DNA from: Paenibacillus sp. FSL R7-0204
Lineage (GTDB): Bacteria > Bacillota > Bacilli > Paenibacillales > Paenibacillaceae
DNA length: 64,000 bases
NCBI RefSeq assembly: GCF_038002225.1
Contig: NZ_JBBOCA010000002.1
Location: 1 to 64,000, forward strand
Reading direction: 5' to 3'
Below the pieces are notes generated by a model. That model was not told where the DNA came from, did no database searches, and saw only the letters and a program-made list of their open reading frames with translations. The position numbers and the translations under genes were made by a program. Positions within the stretch are counted from its first letter, which is position 1. Every line of letters begins with the position of its first letter. Below, piece by piece: positions 10,142 through 18,529 of this stretch.

Positions 10142-11702
10142 TTATTGGAGGATCGCTCCCTTGCGTTTCTGGTCATTCGCTGCTTGCTTCAGCAGGTTGT
10201 GAGCAAGCGAAAGCCAACCGACCTCTAGCGTCACTTTTTCCATGCCGCGAAGCAGAAAGCGCCGGAAGCCCCGGTTATTCTTTAATTGTCCAAATACACT
10301 TTCCGGCTCCGTCATTCGACGTACGGCCAATAGATAGCCTTCCTCGCTTCGGAGGATTTCTTTCGCCTGTTTCTGGTATCTAAGCCGCTCCAAACTGACT
10401 GCGATTTCCCGGTTTCCGCTTCCCTTCGTGCAGTTTTCTTTTAGCGGACAACTTCCACAGCTTTGACTTTGGTAATGACGCTTCTTAATTTCGTATCCAC
10501 TCTCTGTGGTTTCCTTGCTCTCTCGTTGGAAATCCAGCGGGTGTCCAGCTAAACACGTCCAGCGATCCTCGGATCCGTCGTAGGCCCAGTTCTCGATTTT
10601 TCCGACGTCGGCTTTCCAGGCTTTGCTCTTTTCTTTGTGGTAGGTGCTGTATTTCACGACGGCCTGTATCTCGCTCTTTTCCAGATAGGCGTAGTTTTCT
10701 TCACTTCCATAGCCGGCATCTGCAATGACCGTCTTTGGAAGTTTCCCGAGGAATTGCTTTGTTTTTGCCAGATGTGGTTCTAAACAGCGGGTGTCACCCG
10801 GTCTTTGATGGAGACTGTAGGCCACAATAAACTGGTTTTCGGTCCCGATCTGTAGATTATAACCTGGCTTCAGTTGGCCATTTCGCATGTGATCTTCTTT
10901 CATCCGCATAAACGTTGCCTCGGGATCGGTCTTGCTGAAACTGTTCCGGTCCCCAAGCAGCTTTTGATATTGTTCGTACTTCTGCAGTCGAGGGAGCAAA
11001 TCCTTACGCAACGTCCGAACCGTCTTTTTTAGGGGCTTGTCTTTCGGTTTTTCGGCAAGCTGAGCTTCAAGCTTTTGCACGGCTTGTTCGAGTTTCTCAC
11101 TGTCCATTTCCGAACCGGTGCTGAGTTCAGCCAGATCTTTGCCCTGGTTCTCTTGTTCTTCCTGCTCTTCCGCTGCGTCAATGTCAGCGAATAGGGCCTG
11201 TACCTTATCTTGCAGTTTCGCTTTGTGTTTGCTGACCGCTTTGCTCCAGACAAAGGTGTAGCGATTGGCATTCGCCTCGATCTTAGTGCCGTCCACAAAA
11301 TAATGCTCCAGAGACACGTATTTTTCGTTAGCCAGAAACTGAAGCACGGCGGTAAATACCGTTTCGAGGACATTTCTCATCCGCTGGGAACGGAAGCGAT
11401 TCAGCGTGCGGAAGTCGGGTCGCTGCCGTCCGGCCAGCCACATGAAGGGAATGTTCTCCCGGACCGCTTTGGCGATTTGGCGAGACGAATAGATTCGCTG
11501 AGTGTACGCGTAGATGATGACTTTGGTAAGCATTTTAGGATGGTAGCTGTCACGGCCGCCGCCGGGATAGGCCGCGTCAAAAATGGCGTTGTCCAGCCGA
11601 TTGACGGCGGCATTCACGACACGAACGAGGTGATTTTTCGGGATATCTTCTTCCAGATCCCATTGGCAAGCAAAGTTGGTCCATGGTATATTGAATGTAC
11701 AA
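10142..11702 (-). pseudogene. IS1182-family transposase, frameshifted near its N-terminus
   Basis: The main frame carries a family-typical transposase: DLEEDIPKNHLVRVVNA, the YHPKMLTKVIIYAYTQ block, RTLNRFR, the DDE-type FVDGTKIEANANRYTFVW, VIADAGYGSEENY, and a C-terminal QLKNNRGFRRF-LRG block, ending at 10142. The expected start (TTG 11702 after AAAGGAGAGG, reading YIQYTMDQLCLPM) is in a different frame. One extra G in the GGG run at 11659-11661 separates the two; removing it would give LCLPM-DLEED as in relatives. The frame with DLEED has no convincing start of its own, and its long upstream extension is spurious. Probably inactive, unless the ribosome slips at this site. Confidence 0.75.
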
Positions 11703-11764
11703 AGAAACCTCTCCTTTGAAATGGTTGTGTGGTAACTCCATTTTAACAAAAGAGAGGTTTCTTT
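11701..11764 (-). promoter_or_regulatory. Inverted repeat masking the transposase start
   Basis: A perfect 13-bp inverted repeat (AAAGAAACCTCTC at 11701-11713 and its complement at 11752-11764) has a 38-nt loop. On the minus-strand RNA the downstream arm contains most of the ribosome site and the TTG start of the transposase. Transcripts entering from outside would therefore fold and hide the start, while transcripts starting inside the loop would not. Confidence 0.6.
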
Positions 11765-12045
11765 TTGTGATTTTAGAAAGATTTGAAGAAACTTTTCCCG
11801 CTTAAACAGCGGAGAGGACGGAACGACCTGCGGAAAAGCGGCAGCGGTCGCCTTGGTCTCCGGATTTTCACCGCTAAGGGGAATGAAAAAAATCTGGAGA
11901 CCACAGCGACCCAAACAACGGTCCGTTTGCGCAGCGTTCACCCAAGTGCTCACGTTGATCCTACTACAAAATAAAGAGCTGTCCCAAGCAGCCATTTCAT
12001 GGCTTTTGGGACAGCCTCTTGGCTTATTACATAACCTTAATTCAT

Positions 12046-12645
12046 TTAATCAGTAATTTTTTTAAGCTCAAAAATAGTTGCCTCAGATAACAAGATAAGC
12101 CTATCGTTATTAATAACAAAAAAAGTTACACTTACAGGTATTCTAAGTTTTGTAGAAGGGTCACTTATATCCATTACTTTTAATACATCATTTATCTTTA
12201 AGTCCGGGATGTCTATTTTATATAATCTATAAAAAGCGTCAGAGTTATTGCATGTCGCTGTAATCTGATATAATGGATTTTTTAGCTCATATTGATAATC
12301 ACTGTAGTTTTTAAGTCCTTTGGATGAAAAAAAGTCTTTATTGATGATAATTTCATCTCCAATAAATTTTTGCCCTGTTGGATATTCAGAAGCATCATTA
12401 TATGAATTTGCAAATCCTAAAAGCTTCTCAACTCTCCAGGTTCCATAGAAATATTGTTCAGTTTCACTATCCAAGTTTATATTTTCTGCATTAAAACAAT
12501 CGGATTTGTTTTCAGGAATAATAGCCTCCTGAGTTTCAGGTTTAGGCTCACTAGAAGTATTGGGATTTGATGCCTTTTCAACATTTCCACAAGCCGATGC
12601 TAACATCAACATAATCATCATACAAGCCAATATTGTTTTTTTCAT
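12046..12645 (-). CDS. Hypothetical lipoprotein
   Basis: A 199-residue AT-rich gene with a clear lipoprotein signal (MKKTILACMMIMLMLASAC, Cys at residue 19) and AGGAG upstream of ATG 12645. After a Pro/Glu/Ser-rich linker comes a compact domain starting YFYGTWRVEKLLGFA, the pattern of small lipocalin-like or activity-reporting lipoproteins found in scattered Firmicutes. I do not recognise the family. It abuts the right end of the insertion sequence, whose terminal hairpin may serve as its terminator. Base composition differs from the core genes, suggesting transfer. Confidence 0.65.
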   Translation of the reverse strand: MKKTILACMMIMLMLASACGNVEKASNPNTSSEPKPETQEAIIPENKSDCFNAENINLDSETEQYFYGTWRVEKLLGFANSYNDASEYPTGQKFIGDEIIINKDFFSSKGLKNYSDYQYELKNPLYQITATCNNSDAFYRLYKIDIPDLKINDVLKVMDISDPSTKLRIPVSVTFFVINNDRLILLSEATIFELKKITD

Positions 12646-13139
12646 ATCTCACACTCCTACTATAAATTAATGTTTCCGCATGTTTACTCGCTATACTAAT
12701 TGAATTAATCCGCGTATGGATTAAAATCTGTTCCATCTTTTTTTGTTCACTATGTACCTTCACTGTTGTATAACAAATCTCCTTTCGTCTGCCTTAGCAG
12801 AAATTATATCAGAGCAAATGAAATCATGAATGACATAATATTAACATTATTTACGATTTAAGTTAAATTCATGTCAATACTTTCTTTCTTTTTGGTACCA
12901 TCTACCCGGATACAGTGTTGGATATACCCGTAAGTCTTCTCAACATAAAAGCCTACCCAGTTTAAAGGCAGACTCTCTATATTCATTCAGTATTATTCAG
13001 AAAAGTTAATACCACTTAACTTCCGTTCACAACCCCATCAAATGAACTATTTGTTATAGACGATGCAAGAATATTCTTTATCCAATTGTGTTCATTTATA
13101 GATTAGAATAATAAAAATGAATGTGAAAGGAGAGTCATT
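12646..13139. other. Gene-free AT-rich stretch
   Basis: Nearly 500 bases without a supportable gene between the lipoprotein and the GNAT gene. It must contain the two divergent promoters. I see no conserved structure, repeats or RNA element. Confidence 0.5.
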
Positions 13140-13538
13140 ATGGCATTAGAATTCAAGGTCAATGAACAGCTGCTGCCTGAACAAATGGCCGAGGTGTTTA
13201 GATTATCGGGGCTTAAGCGGCCTTATAACGATTTAGACCGTATGGAGAAAATGATTGATCAGGCCGATATCATCATTAGCTGCTGGGACGGTGAGCGTGT
13301 AGTAGGCTTAGCACGGGCCATCACCGACTATTGCTACTGCTGTTATCTGTCGGATCTGGCCGTCATTAAGGAGTATCAGAAGCAGAATATAGGCAAAGAC
13401 CTGGTGCAGCTGCTTCAGGAGACATTAGGAGATCAGGTGTCCATCGTGCTGCTGTCTTCCGAGGAAGCTCTATCGTTCTATCCTCAGATCGGTTTTGAAC
13501 AGGCTAATAATGCGTTTCGGATCGCCCGGAAGCATTAA
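13140..13538 (+). CDS. GNAT family N-acetyltransferase
   Basis: A 132-residue protein with the GNAT core: the beta-strand ISCWDGERVVGLARAITD, then YLSDLAVIKEYQKQNIGKDLV containing the acetyl-CoA-binding Q-x-x-x-G pattern, and a C-terminal FYPQIGFEQANNAF strand. AAAGGAGAG precedes the ATG. The substrate is unknown; small single-domain GNATs of this kind acetylate amines or peptides. It converges on adeR with only one base between the stops. Confidence 0.85.
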   Translation: MALEFKVNEQLLPEQMAEVFRLSGLKRPYNDLDRMEKMIDQADIIISCWDGERVVGLARAITDYCYCCYLSDLAVIKEYQKQNIGKDLVQLLQETLGDQVSIVLLSSEEALSFYPQIGFEQANNAFRIARKH

Positions 13539-13539
13539 G

Positions 13540-14808
13540 CTACACTCCTGACCTGGAAGCCTCCTGGAACCATAGATTCACCTGCGCGGTCTCCTCGGTC
13601 AGAAGATCCAGGTAGATGGAGGTACGGTAGTCGGTCTCCTTGAGGCTCCTGCCTGTAATCTCGGTGATCCGGTTCAGGCGGTACATTAAGGTATTGGTAT
13701 GAATATGCAGAAAAGCGGCCGATTCCTTCAGGTTCCCGTCCAGCGACAGATATACGGCTAGGGTCTTCAGGAGATCGCTCTTATGCTCACGGTCATGCTC
13801 CTTCAGCGGATAGAGAAGCAGGCTCCGGCGGGTCCGGGTCCGTTTCTGTTCCAGAATAGCCGGAAGGTACGCCCAGAACCCGATCTCTTCATAGAGCAGG
13901 AGCTCACGCGTATGATAAGGCAGCAGCTTCTTCATCTCCAGAATCTGTAGCGCTTCGCGGTATGCTTCAGCAGCTGAGGTATATTCGCGGTATTCAGCAC
14001 TGCAGCCTGCTGTAAGCTTGCCGCCTTCGCTCTGGCCCAGCTCCACTAGCAGCTTGTGCAGGAACGAAGACAGACGCCCGGTCCCTTCCACCGGAAACAT
14101 AAAGGAGAAAAGAATAATCAGCCGGTTCTGCTCGGCAGTCTGGAACAGCAGCCGCTGCCCGCTATAGGTGTCCATCACCCGGCGGAAGCTCTGCAGGAAA
14201 TGCTCATCCACCGGCCCGTTGCTCTCAAGTACTCCGATGTAATAGCTCTCCGGCAGCAGGAGCGATCCGGCCTCTGCCTCCTGGCGGATATGGGTTTCGC
14301 TCTCATAATGCGAGGTCAGCAGCTTCCAGAAGAAGTCCTCCAGGGCCTTCTCCTGCTTCGTCTTCCAGCCGCGCTGCTTCAGCAGATAACGTCCGGCAAT
14401 CCCGGCAGCCTTCTCCACGATACGCTCCGCATGACCTTCGGCAAGATTCCCACCGTCCACTACCCAGATATAGCCCAGAATCTCCTGCTGGTGCTTGATG
14501 CACATGGCCAGCCGCGGGCCCAGCCCGACCTCCATTACCGCAGGGATGCGAATCGGATGCGTGCTGCTCTCCAGCTCATGCATAACTCCCTTTTTGCGCA
14601 GGCCGATAATGACCGTGCTGGGCACCTTTTTGCCAATGATGGTCGATATCCGCGCCGGATCACTCTCCGTCTGATGGGAGCTGTACCCGATCACATGATG
14701 GTTGCTGTCCTCAATCGTAACCTGGGAATGGAGCGATTCGCTGAGCGTATCCGCCAGGGATTCCATACTGTCAAAAAAACGGTCAAATGACGGCTCTGAT
14801 TGTGCCAA
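13540..14808 (-). CDS. adeR: PucR-family transcriptional activator, AdeR-like
   Basis: A 422-residue regulator with an N-terminal sensor domain, a middle GGDEF-like region and a C-terminal PucR helix-turn-helix (GNLKESAAFLHIHTNTLMYRLNRI). Its position directly downstream of ald and its length match B. subtilis AdeR, the activator of alanine dehydrogenase. TTG 14808 is chosen because AGGTGG lies five bases upstream; the in-frame GTG at 14817 overlaps that site. It probably binds upstream of ald and responds to alanine or a downstream metabolite. Assignment to AdeR rests mainly on gene order and family. Confidence 0.8.
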   Translation of the reverse strand: MAQSEPSFDRFFDSMESLADTLSESLHSQVTIEDSNHHVIGYSSHQTESDPARISTIIGKKVPSTVIIGLRKKGVMHELESSTHPIRIPAVMEVGLGPRLAMCIKHQQEILGYIWVVDGGNLAEGHAERIVEKAAGIAGRYLLKQRGWKTKQEKALEDFFWKLLTSHYESETHIRQEAEAGSLLLPESYYIGVLESNGPVDEHFLQSFRRVMDTYSGQRLLFQTAEQNRLIILFSFMFPVEGTGRLSSFLHKLLVELGQSEGGKLTAGCSAEYREYTSAAEAYREALQILEMKKLLPYHTRELLLYEEIGFWAYLPAILEQKRTRTRRSLLLYPLKEHDREHKSDLLKTLAVYLSLDGNLKESAAFLHIHTNTLMYRLNRITEITGRSLKETDYRTSIYLDLLTEETAQVNLWFQEASRSGV

Positions 14809-15014
14809 TGTTCCCACCTCAACCTGAAGAATAGCAGAATAAGTGATTACATTATAGTACGCTGCCTGGCGGTTGCCTATAGGAATAAAACAAATTTCAG
14901 TAGAAAACCTGACATATCATGAAGAATTTGCGTCAAAAGCAAACTGGTGCGGTGCAAAACCTCACATGAATGAAGTACACGGCATATCTGCCTTCGCACC
15001 CTCGACATGCCCAT

Positions 15015-15036
15015 TATGATCGGTTTTTCGATTACC
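15015..15036. repeat. Solitary CGGTTTT(C)CG palindrome
   Basis: GATCGGTTTTTCGATTAC lies in the ald-adeR gap and matches the inverted form of the tandem palindrome at 33756-34236 in 18 of 22 positions. It is a single degenerate copy with no similar spacer. Confidence 0.5.
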
Positions 15037-15052
15037 TCCGGCCCGCACACCA

Positions 15053-15083
15053 CAAAAAAAGCCCGATGATCACTCACCGGACT
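15053..15083 (-). terminator. Rho-independent terminator of ald
   Basis: On the minus strand AGTCCGGTGA pairs with TCATCGGGCT around a GTGA loop and is followed by seven U residues, about 50 bases after the ald stop. Confidence 0.8.
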
Positions 15084-15134
15084 CCATCTCTGTCTATTGC
15101 GATACCCCTCTAGCCGACGTTTTATCTCTACAAA

Positions 15135-16268
15135 TTAGATCAGCGTGAACTCCTGCTCTACAGCAGCCTCGACCGTGAAGTACTCTTCCCCAAGCGCTTC
15201 GGCTACGGCCTGGCAGGTGATTTTGCCGTTGGCTACGTTGACGCCGCTCTTCAGACCAGCATTGTCTTCGATGGCCTGGAATACGCCTTTGTTGGCAATT
15301 TGCAGAGCATATGGAACGGTGACATTGGTTAGGGCGATGGTCGAGGTTTTGGCGACTGCCCCCGGCATGTTGGCGACCGAATAGTGCAGGACTCCATGCT
15401 TCTCGAAGACAGGGTTATCGTGCGTGGTCACCCGGTCAATCGTCTCCACAATTCCGCCCTGGTCAATCGCCACATCAACAATGACCGAGCCCGGCTTCAT
15501 CGTCTGCACCATTGCTTCCGTTACCAGTTTAGGCGCCTTCGCGCCTGGAATCAACACTGCCCCTACCAGGAGATCCGCTTCAGCAACAGCCTTAGCAATG
15601 TTGTACGGGTTAGAGATCAGGGTGCTGATCTGGGCCCCGAAGATGTCGTCGAGCTGGCGGAGCCGGTCTGCGCTCAGGTCGATAATGGTCACCTCGGCAC
15701 CAAGTCCGATGGCCATCTTGGCTGCGTTCGTGCCGACCACACCGCCGCCAATAATGCTGACCTTGCCGCGGCTTACGCCGGGAACACCGGAGAGCAGGAT
15801 ACCCTGTCCGCCGTAGTTTTTTTGCAGGAATTGCGCACCGAGCTGTACAGCCATACGTCCGGCTACCTCGCTCATCGGGGTGAGCAGCGGCAAGGTACGT
15901 CCATCCACTACGGTCTCATAGCCGATGGCGAATACGCCTTTATCCTTCAGGGCAGCAGCAAGAGCAGGCTCTGGAGCCAGATGCAGATAAGTAAAAAGGA
16001 TAAGTCCCGGGCGGAAGTAGCCGTATTCACTGCTCAGCGGTTCTTTTACCTTCATTACCATTTCAGCGGCAGCCCACACGGCGGCAGCTTCTGCAACCAG
16101 CTCAGCCCCGGCTGCGGCATACTCTTGATCCAGGAATCCGCTGCCTACACCAGCTCCAGCTTCCACCAGCACCTTATGGCCTTCTGCGCTCAGACTCACC
16201 ACACCCGCAGGGGTAATCGCTACGCGGTTTTCGTTGTTTTTAATTTCTTTCGGTACGCCAATAATCAT
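15135..16268 (-). CDS. ald: Alanine dehydrogenase
   Basis: A 377-residue enzyme converting L-alanine to pyruvate and ammonia with NAD. The start [20 protein letters not shown] is diagnostic, and the Rossmann motif [10 protein letters not shown] lies near residues 174-183. The catalytic Lys and His are in VKVKEPL and FTYLHLA. Its length is typical. AGGAG lies nine bases before ATG 16268. In spore formers Ald supports growth on alanine and sporulation. The adjacent AdeR-like activator and a candidate operator upstream point to alanine-induced expression. Confidence 0.97.
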   Translation of the reverse strand: MIIGVPKEIKNNENRVAITPAGVVSLSAEGHKVLVEAGAGVGSGFLDQEYAAAGAELVAEAAAVWAAAEMVMKVKEPLSSEYGYFRPGLILFTYLHLAPEPALAAALKDKGVFAIGYETVVDGRTLPLLTPMSEVAGRMAVQLGAQFLQKNYGGQGILLSGVPGVSRGKVSIIGGGVVGTNAAKMAIGLGAEVTIIDLSADRLRQLDDIFGAQISTLISNPYNIAKAVAEADLLVGAVLIPGAKAPKLVTEAMVQTMKPGSVIVDVAIDQGGIVETIDRVTTHDNPVFEKHGVLHYSVANMPGAVAKTSTIALTNVTVPYALQIANKGVFQAIEDNAGLKSGVNVANGKITCQAVAEALGEEYFTVEAAVEQEFTLI

Positions 16269-16369
16269 CTCTCATCGCTCCTGTCAGGTAGGGTTCTCTT
16301 ATGTGAAGAATCATAACATACGGGTTGCTGCTGCATTTTGGGTAAAAAGAAAAAGATTATCTGCCATGA

Positions 16370-16385
16370 TTGTGTTTTTACACAA
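16370..16385. promoter_or_regulatory. Inverted repeat upstream of ald, candidate AdeR site
   Basis: A perfect inverted repeat TTGTGT-TTTT-ACACAA lies about 100 bp upstream of the ald start, a position suited to an activator. Nothing else in the gap between ald and the next promoter explains it. Confidence 0.45.
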
Positions 16386-16502
16386 TGGGCTTGAAACGCC
16401 GCACCAGTTGCTCCCGGAATAGAACGTTTCCCTGCACTATTGCCGCCCTAGCCCTAATCCGGGAGATAATATAAAGTTATGTTCCATATTCTCCTGGTTT
16501 TT

Positions 16503-16536
16503 GTTCCTTCTGACGCTTCCGGCCATCTGCTATTCT
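16503..16536 (+). promoter_or_regulatory. Shared promoter module 1 (GTTCCTT-N18-TGCTATTCT)
   Basis: GTTCCTT at 16503-16509 is followed, 25 bases from its first base, by an extended -10 (TGC TATTCT at 16528-16536). The same motif pair with identical spacing lies upstream of the permease gene at 21351. The -35 region lacks a good TTGACA, as expected for activation by the AraC-type regulator of this locus. Confidence 0.55.
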
Positions 16537-16579
16537 TGAGTTGCAAGCTTATACAGTACACACAGGGAGGTTGTCGCTT

Positions 16580-17899
16580 TTGAACAAGAGCCGTGTTATT
16601 GCCGGAATCACTTCACTCGTTCTGATCACGGGCCTGGCCGCAGGCTGCGGGAACAGCAGCAATTCAACTTCAATGGACACAGAAAACTCTGCCACAGGTA
16701 AGAATACACCGGTAACGCTCAAAATGTGGGGCGGTGTCCCCCCGGAATCCGGTCCGCAGCAGGTCATGGACAACTGGAACAAGGAGCACCCCGATATTCA
16801 GGTGGAATATGTACGCTATGTCAATGATGATGACGGCAATCTGAAGCTGGACACGGCGATGATTACCGGCCAGGATGTGGATTTGTTCGTGAACTATACA
16901 ATCTCCCATGCCGCCAAGCGGGTGGAATCCGGGCTGGCCCTCGACCTAAGCAGCTTCACCGATTACAACATTGAAGAGAAGATGGGCGCAGAGACGGAGA
17001 GCTGGAAGATTGACGGCAAGTTCTACGGCGTTCCGACGACCAAAAGCTCATTCTTCGTTGCCCTGAACAAAGACGCCCTGGACAAGGCCGGCCTGCCGGT
17101 TCCGAAGGAATGGACCTGGGATGAGCTGCGCGAGTATGCGAAGAAGCTGAAGAACGGCGATTCCTACGGTTTTATTCAAAATATGGAGCCCTTCGTGGAC
17201 CCTCTTGACTCTGTACTGTCACAGGAAGGCTACACGAAGCCGGACGGCACCTCTAATCTGGATCATCCGCTGGTCAGACAATGGCTGGGGACGCTGAACG
17301 GGATGATGCAGGAGGATAAGACTACCCCGCCGCTCGGCGAACAGTTGACCTCCAAAATGCCGGTGGAGCAGGTCTTCCTCAGCGGAGAGGTGCCGATGCT
17401 CAATATCGGGGCGTGGCTGCTGCGCAGCTCGAATAACTTCACTGACTTCCCGCGTGATTTCAAAATTGCCTTCGCTCCGGTACCCCGGCTCGCCGAATCT
17501 GCCAGTGATTACGTGACCCGCGGGGGCCTCGGCGATTACATCTCCATTAACGCCAAGTCGGGGAAGCAGGAAGCGGCCTGGGAATTCCTGAAATGGTATT
17601 CCGATGGCGGCATGGCCCCGATGGCAGAGGGCGGGAGAATCCCGGCCTCCAAGGATGCCAAACAGGAGGATGCGCTCAAGAGCCTCGTCGGCGACAAAAG
17701 TGACTCCTACGATCTGGACTCCCTGATGTACGTCATGTTCGACAATAAGACGCCAACCTATGTCCGCAGCCTGCCGCAGGAGGTAATGGACCTGCGCTCA
17801 CAGGAGTACGAGAAGTATTTCCTCGGCTCCCAGTCGCTTGACCAGACCGTGCAGGCCATGGCAGCCCGGCATAACGAGTATTTGAAGCAGAAGAAGTAG
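16580..17899 (+). CDS. Sugar ABC transporter substrate-binding lipoprotein
   Basis: A 439-residue binding protein. TTG 16580 is chosen because GGAGG lies nine bases upstream. The signal ends in the lipobox LAAGC. The family-1 binding signatures follow (VTLKMWGGVPPESGPQQV, MITGQDVDLFVNYT, and the C-terminal GGRIPASKDA). It brings an unidentified sugar to the permeases encoded at 21351 and 22245. It is separated from them by a terminator and a kinase/regulator pair, but carries the same promoter module. No ATPase is encoded, so a shared MsmX-like ATPase is expected. Confidence 0.92.
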   Translation: MNKSRVIAGITSLVLITGLAAGCGNSSNSTSMDTENSATGKNTPVTLKMWGGVPPESGPQQVMDNWNKEHPDIQVEYVRYVNDDDGNLKLDTAMITGQDVDLFVNYTISHAAKRVESGLALDLSSFTDYNIEEKMGAETESWKIDGKFYGVPTTKSSFFVALNKDALDKAGLPVPKEWTWDELREYAKKLKNGDSYGFIQNMEPFVDPLDSVLSQEGYTKPDGTSNLDHPLVRQWLGTLNGMMQEDKTTPPLGEQLTSKMPVEQVFLSGEVPMLNIGAWLLRSSNNFTDFPRDFKIAFAPVPRLAESASDYVTRGGLGDYISINAKSGKQEAAWEFLKWYSDGGMAPMAEGGRIPASKDAKQEDALKSLVGDKSDSYDLDSLMYVMFDNKTPTYVRSLPQEVMDLRSQEYEKYFLGSQSLDQTVQAMAARHNEYLKQKK

Positions 17900-17949
17900 C
17901 GGCGAAGGTGAGGACGGAACTGGAAATAGAGAAATATAGCGCATCATAC

Positions 17950-17990
17950 GGGAGGCTTGCCATGGGAATCATGGCGCCTCTCTTTCTTTT
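17950..17990 (+). terminator. Rho-independent terminator of the binding-protein gene
   Basis: GAGGC...GCCTC with an inner CCAT...ATGG stem is followed by a T-rich tract (TCTTTCTTTT). Confidence 0.85.
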
Positions 17991-18052
17991 GTCTTGCCCT
18001 ATCAGGAACAGGCTAAGCCTTGAATGAACGCGCAAGCCCCAGCCGTGTTCTT

Positions 18053-18240
18053 GCGGACTTGGATGCGCTTATTTGGGCAAATCCGGCTATTCTGGAGACT
18101 ATGCGGACTCAGATGCGCTTAACTACCATTTTCCCCTTCATTTCCGGCTACCTGGAGTGATATAAAGGCCTCTCAGTCCGCCTGCCGGCATAAAGTTGGT
18201 CTTTTCGGCAAATAAGAGCACCTGAGTCCGTCGGTCCACA
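18053..18240. repeat. Degenerate intergenic repeats, two direct and partly inverted copies
   Basis: In the 630-bp gap between the binding protein and the kinase, GCGGACTtgGATGCGCTTA (18053) and GCGGACTcaGATGCGCTTA (18103) head two related units, each also containing TCCGGCTA-CTGGAG. A further copy appears inverted near 18170-18235 (CGGACTCAGGTGCTCTTATTTG on that strand, shown in two parts by its core CTTATTTG). No protein is supported here; minus-strand ORFs of about 60-100 codons are incidental. The rest of the gap up to 18460 shows nothing I recognise. Confidence 0.55.
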
Positions 18241-18460
18241 AATATAGGGGGTTAGTATCAGTGGGCACGAGGATTTTGGCCGAGAAATACCCCTGCATAC
18301 TCCATCGGGTCCTTGACCATGCGGGGCGGATAACTATCCGTCCGCCTTGTCCCGCTGTCAAGCAGCCCAAGTAGAACAAATCTATGCATTTCCTCCCTTC
18401 CCCCATGCCTGCTGGAACAAATCCATGCAATTTGAAATATCGCCAATCCGGCGGAGGGAG

Positions 18461-18479
18461 TATGCTATAATCTAGCATA
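18461..18479 (+). promoter_or_regulatory. Extended -10 promoter within a palindrome, upstream of the kinase
   Basis: TATGCTA-TAATC-TAGCATA is a perfect inverted repeat that includes an extended -10 (TGC TATAAT, -10 at 18466-18471), about 60 bp upstream of the kinase start. A protein binding the palindrome would block the promoter. Confidence 0.5.
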
Positions 18480-18529
18480 TCAACCGGCCCGAACCGGGCA
18501 GGTTCAGTCAGGCTTGGAGGTGCTTCCCT

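Larger units (their letters stand above)
10049..12020. mobile_element. IS1182-like insertion sequence
   Basis: About 1.97 kb bounded by near-identical terminal inverted repeats: AAGGGGCTGTCCCAAAAG at 10049-10066 and its complement at 12003-12020 (17 of 18 match). It contains one transposase gene on the minus strand. The right end also carries an inner copy of CTGTCCCAA (11979-11987) that can pair with the terminal repeat as a hairpin, possibly stopping transcription. No direct target duplication is evident immediately outside the repeats. The region 11765-11970 between the transposase promoter and the right end holds no gene I can support. Confidence 0.8.

Noticed and set aside
14877..15077. 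66-codon minus-strand ORF between ald and adeR
   Set aside because: Overlaps the ald terminator; no conserved features.
18173..18478. 101-codon minus-strand ORF
   Set aside because: Lies in degenerate repeats and lacks a ribosome site or known motif.
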